A stretch of 64,000 nucleotides of DNA from Hyaloscypha bicolor E (GCF_002865645.1 NW_020194546.1:372001-436000), one strand, 5' to 3'; counted from the first letter of the stretch, positions 32,534 to 45,473 are shown. Program-made: numbers and translations. The notes: generated from the sequence alone by a model not told the origin.

Positions 32534-35500
32534 ATGTCTTCAAATCGCACCTCGCATGAATATTCTTTAGACTCCTTTGGTCCTACAATTCCAAACGGGT
32601 TCGACTTTACTTTACTTTTCCAAGACTCACTTCTATCTATACTGCCCTCTGCAATACTTCTCTTAGTAATTCCTTTGCGGGTTCGGTCCCTACGTAGTAA
32701 ACCTCGAAAAGTTCATAGAAGTCTTATCTATGAGAACAAGCTGGTAAGCTGCGAGTCGTGAATTTGACCCCCACCAACTCGACACCGATGTTCTCCGATC
32801 AATGCCACCAAAACGCTGATCCTCTCGTAGTTATTCCTCGTCGTCTTTGCGTTGATGCAAACTGCTCTGCTTGTTTTATATGCAATTAAACCTACCCTGA
32901 GAACACGTGCAACTTTAGCTGCCGCTGTCCTCACTCTCGTTGATGCGTTGGGACTATGCCTGCTATCACACGCGGAGCATTTGTATTCTATTCGACCATC
33001 TGCTATCATCAATGTCTACCTTCTAATTACACTGATTTTTGACATTGCTCGTGCAAGAACGATGTGGCTTGAAGATGGCGGTGTGAAATCCGTTGCGGCT
33101 GTCTTCAGCAGCGCTATTGGGGTCAAAGTTATGGTACTCTCCATTGAAGCCATTGAGAAGAGGGGAATCCTCCTTGAGAGGTACCGATACTCGTCACCGG
33201 AGGTTACCAGTGGAATCTATAGCCGTAAGTTCTCTATTCCTCAGAATCTTCTTCCCGGAATCCTGCCTCGCCAGTTTCGCGATTACTTATGTGCTAGGGG
33301 TACAGAACTCTCACTTCTATGCCTCCGTCCAAATTCCACTTTCAAGCAATACTGATTCAAGAAATTGGATTATAGGCAGTTTCTTTTGGTGGCTGAATAC
33401 ATTAATGAGAACCGGATTCCGACGAGTTCTAGGCAATGAGGACCTCTATCCGATCGATGATAACATGACTTCAAGGGTGCTTCTTGACCGCGGACAAGAA
33501 GCGTGGAATAATACGAATAAAACCCGACCACGAGCATTATTCTGGTCAACTCTGTCGGCCACCAAAGGTGCATTTGCATACTGCATTTTCCCTCGTATCT
33601 GTCTCATTGGGTTTCGATACGCCCAGCCGTTCTTACTTTCGCGAACAGTCAACTTTGCTAGCAATCCCAAGGAACCGGATAGCATTGGCTGGGGTCTTAC
33701 CGGAGCATTTGGGCTTGTGTTCGTTGGTCTTGCCATTGCTACAGGGTCATACTATCATATGAGCTATCGATTTATCACCTCAATTCGTGGAACTCTCGTT
33801 GGCATGATCTACGCCAAAACGATGGACCTCAGTATCACGGCTCTCGACGAAAGTGTCGCAGTCACTTTAATGGCAAGTGATACAGGTGAGTAGTCTTAAC
33901 GGCAATGGCAAGTCCCTGCACATGTGCAAGATATGACTAACGCGGAATTTATAGAAACAATATGTCAGGGCCTTACCAATGTCCACGAACTATGGGCCGT
34001 GCCTGTCGAGCTTGGGATTGCCTTGTGGCTACTTGAGAAGCAGTTAGGGCTAGCGTTCTTAGCACCTACAGCCGTTGCTATGTTTGCGGTATGTTTATTC
34101 CCTCCTTTTAAAATCGAGGCAAGCTTCAGTGCTTTCTCTTCACGCACCACTAACTTTATAGCTCTACAGACAGGAGGTATTGCGATTATGTCAAAATACA
34201 TGGGTAGTGCCCAGAAGGTTTGGATAGAGGGTATCCAGACTCGAGTAGATGTCACTGCTTCCATGCTATCGTCCATGAAGGTAGAGAAAACTCGGGTCAT
34301 ATCACCTCGATTTTGTGCTAATCACTTCATAGTCGGTCAAGATGCTCGGCTTTGCCAACATCCTAACAAATATCATACAAGGGCTGCGTGTCACGGAACT
34401 CAAGCTCTCGTCTCTTTATCGCAGACTCCTCTGTGTTCGCGTGTTTTTGGGTATTGCTCGCTGCATTTCCCTTTTCCTTTTCCTCTCACCCATCCTACAA
34501 CCCAATACTAATATGTGAATTTAGGTAACAGCGTGAATGCGCTCGCACCCCTGTTCACATTTGCCGTGTTCGTCATCGGCGCAAACTCAACAGGTCGAAC
34601 CCTAAACACCGCCTCGGCCTACACTGCGCTCTCTCTGATTTCCCTCCTGGACGGCCCAATGAACACCCTGGTGTCCGCAATTCCAATGCTAAACGCTGCC
34701 ATGGCTTGCTTTGCTCGTCTCGAGTCTTTCCTCAACTCTGATGCTCGGAGAGATGACCGCTTGCCACTTCTAGGGCCAGGAGAACTTGGTGACCAGTCCT
34801 CTCCTCCGACTAGTTCTGTCAACAAGGACATCGAGATGGAAACCCTGCGCCCAGTTCTCACTAGAACCAAAATCAATTCCGTGGTGATCGCAACCCAGAA
34901 TGCCAGCTTTTCTTGGGACATTGATGGACAGCCTGCTGTTTTCGACTTGAGCTTTACCTTGCACCGCCACCAGTTTTGTTTCGTCATCGGGCCTGTTGGA
35001 TCAGGAAAGTCAACCATGTTGAAAGGTCTCCTTGGGGAGACACCCGCGTCTAAAGGCTTTGTCTACCAAAATTACCAGGAAACCTCGTTTGTCGGACAAA
35101 CTCCCTGGATTCGAAATGGAACAATCCAAGAAAATATTCTTGGCATATCGTCATATGAAGATGCCTGGTATAAACAAGTTGTTAATGCATGTGGACTAGA
35201 GGGCGATGTCTTAATTCTGCCCAAGGGTCATGGTATGGCCCCGAAAAAATCTGGCAACGGCCTAATCAATTTGCTGACTATCATCTTTAGGAACACCTGT
35301 TGGCAGTGCTGGTATCTCCCTGAGTGGTGGCCAGAAGCAACGGCTGGCGCTCGCAAGAGCATTGTATGCCCGAAATGATCTGGTAATGCTTGATGATATT
35401 TTCTCTGGACTTGATGCAGAAACCGAGGAGCACATCTTCAATAAGCTACTTGGTAAGAATGGTCTTTTCCGGCAACTTGGTACCACAGTCATTCTAGCGA

Positions 35501-37804
35501 CACACGCAGTACACAGGCTTTCCTACTCCGACCACGTCATTGCAATGAGTGGTAATGGCCGGATCATGGAGCAAGGTTCTTTCGAGCAGCTCAGAAACGC
35601 GGGTGGATATGTGCAGAGCCTTGCTGCAAGGATCAAAAGCGAAGATACTGCCAACTCGACAGAAAAGAAACCCGATATCTCAGCTCAACCAGTGCCTTTC
35701 CAAACCGACAACGAAGAGGAAATTGAAGAGCTGAACAGGCAAACTGGGGATTTTGCCGTGTACAAGTACTATTTCGCTTCCATCGGATGGTCCACCACCA
35801 CTGTGTTCTTTGTCTTTGTGGTGCTTTATGGAGTTGCTTCCAAGATGACGGAGTTCTTGGTTACGTACTGGACGAAAGCAATCACTACCCACGGTAATGA
35901 GGTCAACGGGTTCTATATTGGCCTTTACGCGATGCTATCGCTGCTTGGCTTGTTGGGGCTTGTTGTTGGTGTGATTGTACTGGCCCTTAAAATGGTGCCC
36001 AGAAGTGGGGGGGTACTCCATGGGAAATTGCTTGCCACGGTGATGGGTGCACCGTTAAGCTTCTTCACGTAAGCATGATCTCACGTTCATTGTCTTGACG
36101 TCTCATGGCAGTTCTAACCCCCAAAGTTCCCGAGAGATGCGGTTCATTGAGTTATCCAAGTAGAGTAATACTGACTCCAAGATCCTTAGGAAAACCGACA
36201 CAGGTACAACTACGAACAGGTCAGGGACATACCCCTTCCAAGTGAAACCCATACTGATGCCCGCTCCGTTAGATTTAGTCAAGACATGACCATTATTGAC
36301 ACTGAACTTCCTTATTCGCTTGTCGACCTTTCTCTCTCGGTCATAACCACGACCATGGGCGCTATTTTGATGTGTCTCTCGGCCAGCTACTTCGCCAGCC
36401 TGATGCCACCAGTTATTCTCGCAGTTTGGGGTAAGGCACTCATCAGTTCTCCGCCGGGAACTTTTGGCTAACCTCGAACTGTAGTTTTGCAGAAATACTA
36501 CCTGAGAACCTCTCGGCAGATGCGACTACTCGATCTGGAGGCTAAATCACCTCTATACTCGCACTTCCTTGAGTCGCTTACCGGACTGGTAGAAATCAGA
36601 GCTTTTGGATGGAGTGATAATTTCCTAGTAAGTCAACCTGATCCGAAACTTCGAATACCAGCCTGTGTAAGAGTCCCAAAGCTAAATACCGGAACTAGAC
36701 GCGGAATCTTGACCTCTTGGATACATCGCAGAAGCCATACTACCTTCTCTTCTGCATCCAGCGCTGGCTTTCGTTCATTCTCGACCTGATGGTCATGGTC
36801 CTAGCCGTAGTTTTGATGGTCCTTGTGGTCAAGCTGGTGAGTTTTCTCCAAGCAAGATAGTTTCTATCACAGGACTAACTTTGCCATAGCGAGAGAACAT
36901 TACCCCTGGATATGTTGGCTTGGCCTTACTCAACGTGATGAGTTTCAATCAATCGCTTGCCCAGATTATCAAGAATTGGACACAGCTCGAGACGTCAATA
37001 GGAGCCATCGCACGCTTGATGAGTTTCTCCGCACAAACGGCATCCGAGAATCTCCCCAGAGAGAATGAAACCGTCCCTGACAACTGGCCAGCACACGGAA
37101 CGATCGAATTCAAGAACGTTTCGTCTTCGTACACCCCAGGCGGGAACCAGGTCATCCGTGGCCTCAACATGTCCATCAAGGCTGGACAGAAGATCGGTAT
37201 TTGTGGGCGAAGTGGCAGTGGGAAAAGTTCACTGATAACCACACTTTTCCGGATGCTCGAGATCGCCGAGGACAGCGCAATCACCATCGACGGCATCGAT
37301 ATCACGAGACTTCCCAGGGAGACGGTCCGTTCGAGACTGAATGCCATTCCTCAAGAGCCGTTCTTCGTCAAAGGCACCGTTCGTTCCAACGCCGACCCAT
37401 ACCAGCAGCACACGGATGCAGTTATCATCGCAGCAATTCAGAAAGTACACCTTTGGGATTTAGTGAAAAGTAAGGGTGGACTCGATACCGAACTGGATTC
37501 CGAGTTCTTCTCACACGGCCAAAGACAATTGTTCTGCCTGGCAAGAGCGGTCTTGAAGAAGAACAAAGTGGTCATCCTAGACGAGGCGACGAGCAGTGTT
37601 GATACCAAGTCGGACGAACTTATGCAGAAAGTGATACGTGAGGAGTTCACGGCCTGCACCGTCATTGCTGTTGCTCATCGACTGGATACTATTTTGGATT
37701 TTGACAAGATTGCCTTGCTCAGCGCTGGGGAGCTGAAGGAATATGATACCCCTCAGGCGTTGCTGGCGAGGCCAAGTGCCTTCAGGGAGTTATACAACTC
37801 TTGA
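32534..37804 (+). CDS. ABC-C (MRP-type) full transporter
   Basis: Thirteen exons keep one open frame of 1448 aa: 32534-32743, 32831-33224, 33376-33885, 33955-34088, 34170-34280, 34333-34450, 34525-35232, 35291-36068, 36190-36219, 36273-36430, 36485-36627, 36699-36836 and 36890-37804. Order: an N-terminal TMD0 of hydrophobic helices, TMD1, NBD1, TMD2, NBD2. NBD1 has Walker A GPVGSGKST, signature LSGGQ and Walker B LVMLDDIFSGLD. NBD2 has Walker A GRSGSGKSS, a degenerate signature FSHGQ, Walker B VVILDEATSSVD and the switch His in AVAHR. The Asp for Glu in NBD1 Walker B is usual for ABC-C proteins. It should export organic anions or drugs at the plasma or vacuolar membrane. No biosynthetic cluster surrounds it. 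Confidence 0.92.
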
Positions 37805-37923
37805 GGGATTTTTCAAAGGGGAGAGACAACCGGAAAATGAACAACAGAATGGATCGGCTGGGGAAAGTATATAGACAGACCAGGGCAGAGTGGTGTTAGA
37901 GATGGGAAGGTGTGGGTAATGGA

Positions 37924-37924
37924 G

Positions 37925-37958
<34 letters not shown>

Positions 37959-37986
37959 CGTGTGTGCGTGTGTGTGTGTGTGTGTT
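37924..37986. repeat. TA/TG dinucleotide microsatellite
   Basis: A short (TA)n run passes into about 25 TG units with two CG interruptions, 120 bp after the ABC transporter stop, probably in its 3' untranslated region. Confidence 0.9.
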
Positions 37987-39756
37987 AATTATAATGCCTC
38001 TGTTGATGACCTTACCATTTGAGACTATGTCAAATGTACAAGGAAAGCCGCTGTAATACCCGCATCGCCTGGATCCTGGATTTTCGATGGAGCTGGGTGA
38101 CCGTTGGTGGCTCAATCCGAGGGCTGCGCCGCGGGCTGACAAAAGCTTATTTGAACCACGACTTCCACGAGAGGTTCAGAATAAAAAAGTCCTGGTGTGG
38201 CTGAGGGTAGCACACGAAGAAAGATAAGGGAGATTGGCGGCCGTGTCTTCTGGTCCAAAAGGGCAAATTGATCCCTCTCTTGGCGGACTACTTCAACACT
38301 TGGCTCATTTATCGCAAAACGGAGAAGAGACTCGGGGGTCTCGGGGCATGTTCTTCATCTGGATTCCGGACCCTTCAGCAGCCCGGCTGCGGTGGAGAGG
38401 TTGACGTTTGTGAGACTGTGACAGTGTGAAGCCGACACGAAACATCTGGCCGAGATAAGGGGAAAGGGCCGCGAGGACGAAGACGGGGACGCTCGTGTGT
38501 CCTTGTTCTGAAGACAGAAGGAGATAGGAAACAGCTAGGGTTCAGGAGGGGATGGGAAAATGGCAGACGGCCGCAGAACCAGGGCAGTGGAGCAACTGGC
38601 ACGTGACAGCATGGAAGCATGGAAGCATGGAAGCATTGGGAGATGCAAGCGTGGAAGATGGAAGCAGAGAAGCAGGAAGCAGAGAAGCATGCTGAGTGGA
38701 AGCATGGAAGAAGACAAGCAGACAAGCATGGAAGCATGGAGCAGGGGAGTCCTTGATGCTCTTCCCCACCTCGCGGCAATGCCGTCCCCACGGCGGGCCC
38801 GATGCCCAATGGTGGCCGAGATCTGGAAACAGGGGCAGGGACCGCCGGGGGCGGCGATGAAATCTCTCGGTCGGCGTAACCCGAACTGGTGCTGGACGAG
38901 TCCAGTCCAGGTTTCAGGCCTCAGGCATCAGGCCGCCAGCCTCAGCGGCTGCCAATGGCCACAGTGGCCACCCATGGCCAGTTCACGCATCCCAGCCGGC
39001 CCCACTGCCCAGCCTCCCAGAAGCCGCGTAGAAACATCCCTCGGCCTGACGTCGCCGTGGCGTGCAGGGCATGGCAGGGGTACATACTTGTAAATTATAA
39101 CATGGGCAAGGTCATGGATCATGGAATGCGATGGGGGGGGGGGGGGGGCATTTTTGCATTGGACATCGGCCCACCAGCTCGACGCCGTCCCATTCGCGCA
39201 CTCCAGCCCGCACCCGCACTCACTCACGCTTTCGCCGCCTCCCCTTCCCTTCCCTCCGCTCTCGACTCCTCTCACAGGCTGGCTGGCAGCCTGGCCGCCT
39301 GGCCGCCATTCTCCATCGGGGTTATGTAAACGCATTTGTCGATTGTCTGCGGGCCGGCTGGCGTCTTGTCTGGCTTGCTCGGTGCCAAGCCAAGCCAAGC
39401 TACACATCGCATCGGCGCACCAGAGAGCGATCCCTCCTTATCCAGTGGTGGACCAGTGACTGGCGACCGCGTGCCTACGTTCCTTCCTCGAAAGGTCAAG
39501 CAAGCTCTCTTATCCGTCGACCCCCCGTCTCTTCTCCTCCGGTCAATCTTAGTCTCTTGCCTGCCAACCTACCTGCCTACCTCCTGGTCGACTCTTGTAA
39601 AAACTTTCTTTCACGCTTCCTCTCTTCCTCCCTCCTCCCTCCCTCCCTCCCTTCAACCATTCCTCTCTTCCTTCAAAGAAAAGTCTATCAATTGCCCCTC
39701 CCCCCAAGGCACAAGGGTACCCCGACTCGCAGCTCCGACGATACGACTACGACATC
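37987..39756. other. Intergenic with AGCATGGAA repeats, a G-run and the permease leader
   Basis: About 1.8 kb. An imperfect 9-bp tandem repeat (AGCATGGAA and variants) spans roughly 38608-38741. A 16-base run of G lies at 39133-39148. From 39.2 kb the sequence is CT-rich (CCTCCCTCC, CTACCTGCC) and forms the long leader of the permease. Frames here are low-complexity and look spurious. Confidence 0.45.
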
Positions 39757-41723
39757 ATGACCACGCCTGAAATCATGAACGATGCGCAGCTACACGATGG
39801 CAATCCACACCACCGACGCAAAAGCACCGGCATTATCGAGGTCCATGGCCCCGATGGCCAGAGAAAGACCCTGAATCTGGCTGAGATGAATGATGCAGAT
39901 GCTCAACTGGCCGCCCAATTCGGCTACAAGCCCGTCTTCAAAAGAGAATTTGGCTACCTGTCAACCTTCTCCTTCGCCGTCAGTATCAGCGGTCTGTTTG
40001 CCACAATCATGACCACTTTCTCCTTCCCGCTCTATGCTGGAGGCTCTGCTGCCGCTGTTTGGTGCTGGTTGATCTCCGGTGCCGGTTGTATGTGTATTGC
40101 TGTAAGTCGAATCGCCTCGGGCAATAGGTGAAATGTTTCTTATTGACAATGTCAAAGTGCTCTGTTGCCGAGCTTGTCTCTGCATATCCCACGTCTGGAG
40201 GATTGTATGCACCCCCCAAAGCCCATCTGCGCCAATGCCTAATTATCTCAGATACTTCACAATTTCTCGACTTGCCCCCCGTGATTGGGTCCCCGCCCTC
40301 AGCTGGTAAGACGAGAGTTGACTGATGGATCTCGAACACGGTGCTAAATAATTGGACAGGATTACCGGCTGGATCAATTTGCTCGGACAAGTGAGCCGAT
40401 GCCCTCACATGACAATATCAGTACTAACACGGTTTTCTAGGTTGCTGGTGTTGCCTCTTCTGAATATGGCGCTGCCCAGATGCTTCTCGCAGCCGTCTCC
40501 ATGGGACGAGACTTCAACTACACGATCACGACCAACACGACCATCGGTGTCATGGCCGCCCTGACGGTACTCACGGGATCGGTCAACTCCTTGTCAACTT
40601 ACTGGATGGAAAAGATGACCAAGACGTATGTCATCTTCCACGTCTTGGTCTTAGTGTCATGCTCCATTGCCCTTTTGGTCATGACCAAGACCAAGCATGA
40701 TGCACACTATGTCTTCACAGACGTCGAACCGACCTCGGGATGGAGCCCTGCCGGTTTCAGTTTCTTGTTCGGGTTTCTGTCCGTCTCGTGGACCATGACC
40801 GATTACGATGCGACGGCACATATCACGGAAGAGATCAACGAACCGGAGGTCAAGGCTCCCTGGGCCATCTCGCTCGCTATGCTCTTCACATATATTGCCG
40901 GCTTCCTGTTCAATATTGTGCTATGCTTTTGCATGGGCGATCCTGCGGAGATCCTCTTAAGCCCGATCGTTCAGCCAGTTGCACAGATCTTCTACAACAG
41001 TCTCGGTAAGGCCGGTGGAATCTTCTTCACTGTCTGTGGATTCATCATCATCAAGTTTGTCTGCTTTACAGCCATGGTAAGTCTTGCTCTCAACCCCAGA
41101 CCTCCCCCCTTTTGCTAACGGTCGTAAAGCAAGCCTTGGGCCGGACCGTCTTTGCCTTCTCACGTGATCGTCTCATTCCCGGACACAATATTTGGACCCA
41201 AATCAACTCCAAGACAGGAACTCCTCTTTACGCTGTGTGGGTCTCTGTTTTCTTCTGCATCGCCATTAACTTGATTGGTCTGGGCTCATATGCTGCCATT
41301 GCCGGAGTCTTCAACATCTGTGCGATCGCTCTCGACTGGAGTTACTGCATTCCTATTGCATGCAAACTCATGTTCGGGAAGTTCGAGCCAGGACCATGGC
41401 ATATGGGCGTCTTCAGCAAATATGTCAATGCTTGGGCCTGTCTCTGGACGCTGTTCGTCAGCATTATCTTCATTCTGCCAACCGTCAGGCCCGTGACTGC
41501 TCTTACTGTGAGTTATGCCTCTGAGTGATCAAGAATAGGTGCTGACTTGTAACAGATGAACTACGCATCCGTCTTCCTTGTTTTCATCCTAGGCTGTGCG
41601 GCGATCTTCTGGTATATTAGCGGCCGGAAATATTATAGTGGACCTGTTATCGAAGCAGAGGGATACGAGTCCAATGGTGAGGCTCCAGCCTTGGACGGGG
41701 AGAAGAAAGCTGAGCTGGCTTGA
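39757..41723 (+). CDS. APC-family amino-acid/GABA/choline permease
   Basis: Seven exons: 39757-40101, 40158-40204, 40252-40305, 40360-40390, 40441-41076, 41130-41507 and 41556-41723; 552 aa with about twelve membrane helices. A soluble N-tail of some 65 residues precedes FGYLSTFSFAVSISGLFATI. The conserved block SVAELVSAYPTSGGLY is rebuilt over small exons 2 and 3; WITGWINLLGQVAGVASSEY and DYDATAHITEEINEPE are hallmarks of the yeast Uga4/Hnm1 group. It is a proton-coupled plasma-membrane importer; choosing between GABA, choline and amino acids is not possible from sequence. Confidence 0.92.
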
Positions 41724-42354
41724 TCCCGGTATATATGCACGGAAACTTGGTGGTGGTGCTTATGTGGATTGCATTCGCATCTTATTGCCCACGATGAACG
41801 ATAAGCTCAAGAGCTGTAGGTCTTTGCAGGTTGTTCTATAGCTATATCTCGACTGAGATGAAGAAATGATACCCATTGATAATTGTTTTCATCGTCTCTG
41901 CTTCGATTTTGTACTTTGCTTTTGCTTTGGCAAGCTACCCAAAGACGGGTCATTGAGAAGGCAAGGCAAGTTTCTAGTGAATGCATAGAATCAGCCTTTC
42001 ACCAAGGCAGAAGAGAGGATGTTCAAGAAATCTACGGCACTTTGGAATTGAGAAGTTCCGAGTCGGGCCTAGCTCGCCTTGGTTTATTGCCGGGGTAGGG
42101 GTATTGAGTCTTTTTCGTCCCCAATCTCCGAGGCATTTCGATGCTAGATATTGAGAGACTTCTATTCAACTTCGTAGCTCGCGTATATTCTCTTTGGAGT
42201 GTGCTCGTGGGGGTGGCTCTCGTGATCCTAGATCAGGAAGTCTACTCCCCCTTTCCAATGTTGCCACCTTTGTGGACAGGGCTGAGATGCCATCAAACGC
42301 CGCCCCTCAATGCCATCTCTCTCCTTTCCTCCACCCCCAAAAACGCTCTCAAAC
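41724..42354. other. Intergenic, no gene seen
   Basis: About 630 bp at the convergent ends of the permease and the small minus-strand gene. No feature was recognised beyond a CT-rich stretch near 42310-42350. Confidence 0.35.
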
Positions 42355-42821
42355 TCAAAACTCCCTTCCCCCTCCCCCTTCCTCCTCAACAACACCCCTC
42401 ATCACGCCTCCCGACCTCTCCACAACATCCTCCCTCTTCCCTTCCTCACCCTTCCACTTAAACAGCCAATGCGGCAACACAGGCAGCTCGCCGTCCCCTC
42501 TGTTCAACTCAAACCCCACTTCTCTCACCTCTGCTGAAAACTCGGAGTTCACGGCTTCCAAGAGGTGCATGTAGTGCCTGTGCAGGGAGAAGTGGTGGAA
42601 GTTTAGGGTGCACGATTTCTGTGATGCGAGCGTAGAGAGGGCGATTAGGAGCTGGCTGGATTAAGAGATTAGGTTAGTATCCGTTTACGATGGAAAGTGT
42701 TGAAGGGAGTGCAGTGGAAGTGAGGGCTTACGTATTGGTTAGAGCGTGGGAGCGCTAGAATTGTGCTATGAGGGCTCGTTGGGGTGTGAGTCTGTGCCGA
42801 GGGTTGATAGATTGTCATCAT
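42355..42821 (-). CDS. Small unrecognised protein, two exons
   Basis: Two exons, 42821-42732 and 42651-42355, joined in frame over an 80-nt intron with a GTAAGC donor, an ACTAACC branch site and a CAG acceptor; 128 aa. It starts MMTIYQPSAQTHTPTSPHST. Exon 2 begins LLIALSTLASQKSCTLNFHH and continues to an acidic, Glu/Gly-rich tail (RGVVEEEGGGGREF). I recognise no domain. The good splice signals and even protein composition favour a real gene, but conservation is untested. The frame is also open upstream to 42911. Confidence 0.45.
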
Positions 42822-43519
42822 TCCGGTGGAAATGGTTGGCTCCCCTCCATTTGAGCAACCTGGGTCTTCACCATTCGTGATATTGCTCCGAGACGATCGA
42901 AGCGGGTGCAATTCCTCTTTTTTCGACGTTCCTGGGCCTGATCAGAGGTTTGCTCATGCTCGAATTCCGTGGTGCTATCATCTCACTAGTGCCATCTGCC
43001 CGCTCGTGGCTGCGGGAATATTGGCCTGGATCAGATGGAAGGTTGTCTCATCAGAATATTCGCTGGTTGGAGTAGATCACGATTATGGCTTCCATGTCAA
43101 GCCATCTGGGGAAGCCGATCGATTCGTGCCTGATTGCATTATATAGCTTGGCGGCAGCAACTGGGTATTGTTGGAATCTGGACTCTTCGATGACTGATGC
43201 ATGCCCCACGGAGGAAAAAGTAGCATGAGTTGGTGTTCAACTCTGTTCTCCCTTTGCGTGAGATTACCGCAAGCCTCTCCCAACCCAGGTAGGCTGATCT
43301 GAGAAAGTGGTTGCACTGACAGCCACAGCTGGTTTCCTCACCGAAACAAATTTCCAACTCTTGTTGATGGCCAGACTGATTTGGAAGAACCGGGACATAG
43401 CAGGGAACAGAAATATCAATTAAAGAATCCCTACTGGCCGCCCCCCACGGATTTGAATTATTCAATCCAATTTCATTCATTGTGAGAAGCGGAATATCAT
43501 AAGGCTACAGAGAAACTGG
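42822..43519. other. Intergenic, no gene seen
   Basis: About 700 bp upstream of the small gene. Short frames on both strands lack family features. Part may be further decayed sequence belonging to the adjacent pseudogene. Confidence 0.3.
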
Positions 43520-45473
43520 GTGGAGACGAAAGTAACAAAATAGCTCAATATTGTCTGTGTGTATTCCATGAGAAAGATGCAATGGAAATCTTTCTGGCTC
43601 TGGGAAATCTCTGATTATCCGGAACCCAGCCTCCTCGAAAGTGGTCTTAGTGACTCTGCTCAGAGGGACATCAAAGTGCTCGGCGATTTTGATATACGGT
43701 CCCGGAATCGTGCGAACACCTTGGAAATTCCCGAGTCAGTAGTGCCTTGAACTTTTGATACACCAAGCTCTCGAAAAACATTGGAAAGGAATGTTTGAAA
43801 TACTCTTATGGTGTGGGAAACACCAGGGAGGGAAAGATCGACTCAGAAATACACATACGGTGACCCGTTTTTTTGTGGAGCTCAATGAAACCCTGGTCGG
43901 CCTCAGATTCTAAGATGTAGCGAGTATCGCATACAACCTGTAACGTGAATACAAGCTAGATAGGGATGCGTCGATTTCTCAGCATCGTTGTGATTCTTCG
44001 TGTGGATTCATGCTCTCCAGGAATAGAGAATCTGGGATTATTCTTGAGACCGTTGATGAGCCAGCACTCTGCAATCAACTCATACAGAATCTGGTTGTCC
44101 CGAGACCTTTTGTCCGGTAAGCAGCTGCGTGATATATCACGGGCTTTCCAATGTCCTTAGATAGCCAAATCGATTAGCATTTTTTATTCTGAAGTGTCAC
44201 TGGAGGGAAATCAGGAAGACCGTCTTCCTGGGTAAATTGAGGGTTAGAGAAAAAGGAGAAAGTCTGAAAACTGGTAGCGAAGATGGCAGGAATCCCTTTT
44301 CTTGGGAGGAACTGGATCCAACCAGCCGCTCAGATCATAAAACCGGAAAAGGCAGACCCAGTACGCTTCCTAGAGAGGGCGGTAGGTTAGCATATTGACA
44401 ACCAAGAAACAAAAAAGGAGTGGGAATTGATAAACTCACCCCATAGATCTCCTCTGAACTCTCTCCATAGTCTTCGTTGCCAACTTTATCGTAATCAACA
44501 TGATCAAGTCCAATGTCCGAGAACTGCAGGTTGGCCATGCTCTGGTAGTCAGTAAGGCCGCTATCTCGATGGATTTGAAAGAGCAACTCCCGCTCCGACC
44601 TCTGCAGCAACTTAGAAGCGGTGTTAGTCATGAGAGAGACACACGCCTGGCTGATTATTCCATCTGTCAAGCCATACTGCTATTCCTGAAGGTATTCGCG
44701 GAGGTTGTTCCAATCTTTGAAGAAACAATAAATCTTGAAATAAAGATCGTCGCCCTCGTCCAATCCATAGTTGACTTGGCGAGTCTGTACGAAAGAATCC
44801 ATAACATCGATATCAGTAGATGGTACAGCCTTCTCCGACAGCCTCGCTATCTTCTCCCACTTCCTGGCTTTGCCCTTCCTTTTCCCGTACTGAATCTTTC
44901 GAAGGTTCCTGTTGCCTGACTTTCCCGTCCGCTCTCTGTGTCACTACCCCCATCGCTATTGCTAACTGTACCGGAAGCATCGCCCTCGATGTCCGGGGGA
45001 ATAAACAAGCTGCTGGTATCGCTATTCCTCTGACTGCGAGAAAATTTGCCTTGCTTTGCCTTAGGTGTTGCTGAGGGGTTTTTGGTGCCTCTTTCAAAGC
45101 TCTTTAAGGCTCCCTCAAGAACTTGGACGTAAGGTGCATGACAAGAACCAGCCTCCTTCTATCCTCGACTGCGGTAAAATAGGACAGCTTCTTGTCGTTG
45201 AGAGATGACTTCTTGCAGGACTTAACGAAGATCTTCAGGAATGACATGGCCACGAGAAATCACAAGTTGAACCAGACTTGGAATCTCGCGGATTTGGACA
45301 GGTCCGCCTTCCTTGTTAGTGGACCTAGAAATCTTGTGCCCTAGCTTTTTCTCCTGCTTCAGCCAGGACCTAAATTTCTGTTCTCTTGCCTTGGAGGCTT
45401 TGTACGTATCTACAATTCGGAAACCGGGGAGATTCGACATCAAAACCATGTCAAAATCCTTCCTTAGGACCAT
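43520..45473 (-). pseudogene. Decayed DUF6604-family gene
   Basis: Reading the minus strand, pieces of one long protein follow in order but in changing frames. The N-terminal domain starts LPGFRIVDTYKASKAREQKF and runs to SRGHVIPEDLR (stop at 45222). It resumes shifted as VLQEVISQRQEAVLFY, then meets an internal stop. A charged Ser/Asp linker follows, then another stop at about 44833. The C-terminal part contains LQRSERELLFQIHRDSGLTD and IGLDHVDYDK. A GTGAGT...CTAAC...TAG intron at 44373-44440 and further exons with EAYWVCLFRFYDLSGWL and DNQILYELIAECW extend to about 43.5 kb, with more stops. The order and wording match the large fungal DUF6604 family, whose function is unknown. Ends are approximate. 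Confidence 0.7.

Noticed and set aside
33225..33375. Coding continuation of the ABC transporter through this stretch (it is open for part of the way)
   Set aside because: Splicing it out restores the conserved SRSFFWWLN junction in phase, and the segment has proper intron ends.
38375..38809. Cys/Ser-rich minus-strand frame over the AGCATGGAA repeats
   Set aside because: It arises from low-complexity repeat sequence; no signal peptide plus cysteine pattern fits a known secreted family.
39121..39770. Overlapping plus-strand frames in the permease leader
   Set aside because: They come from CT-rich leader DNA; the true permease start at 39757 is fixed by homology.
32534..41723. ABC transporter plus permease as part of a secondary-metabolite cluster
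   Set aside because: No polyketide synthase, peptide synthetase, terpene cyclase or tailoring enzymes lie nearby.
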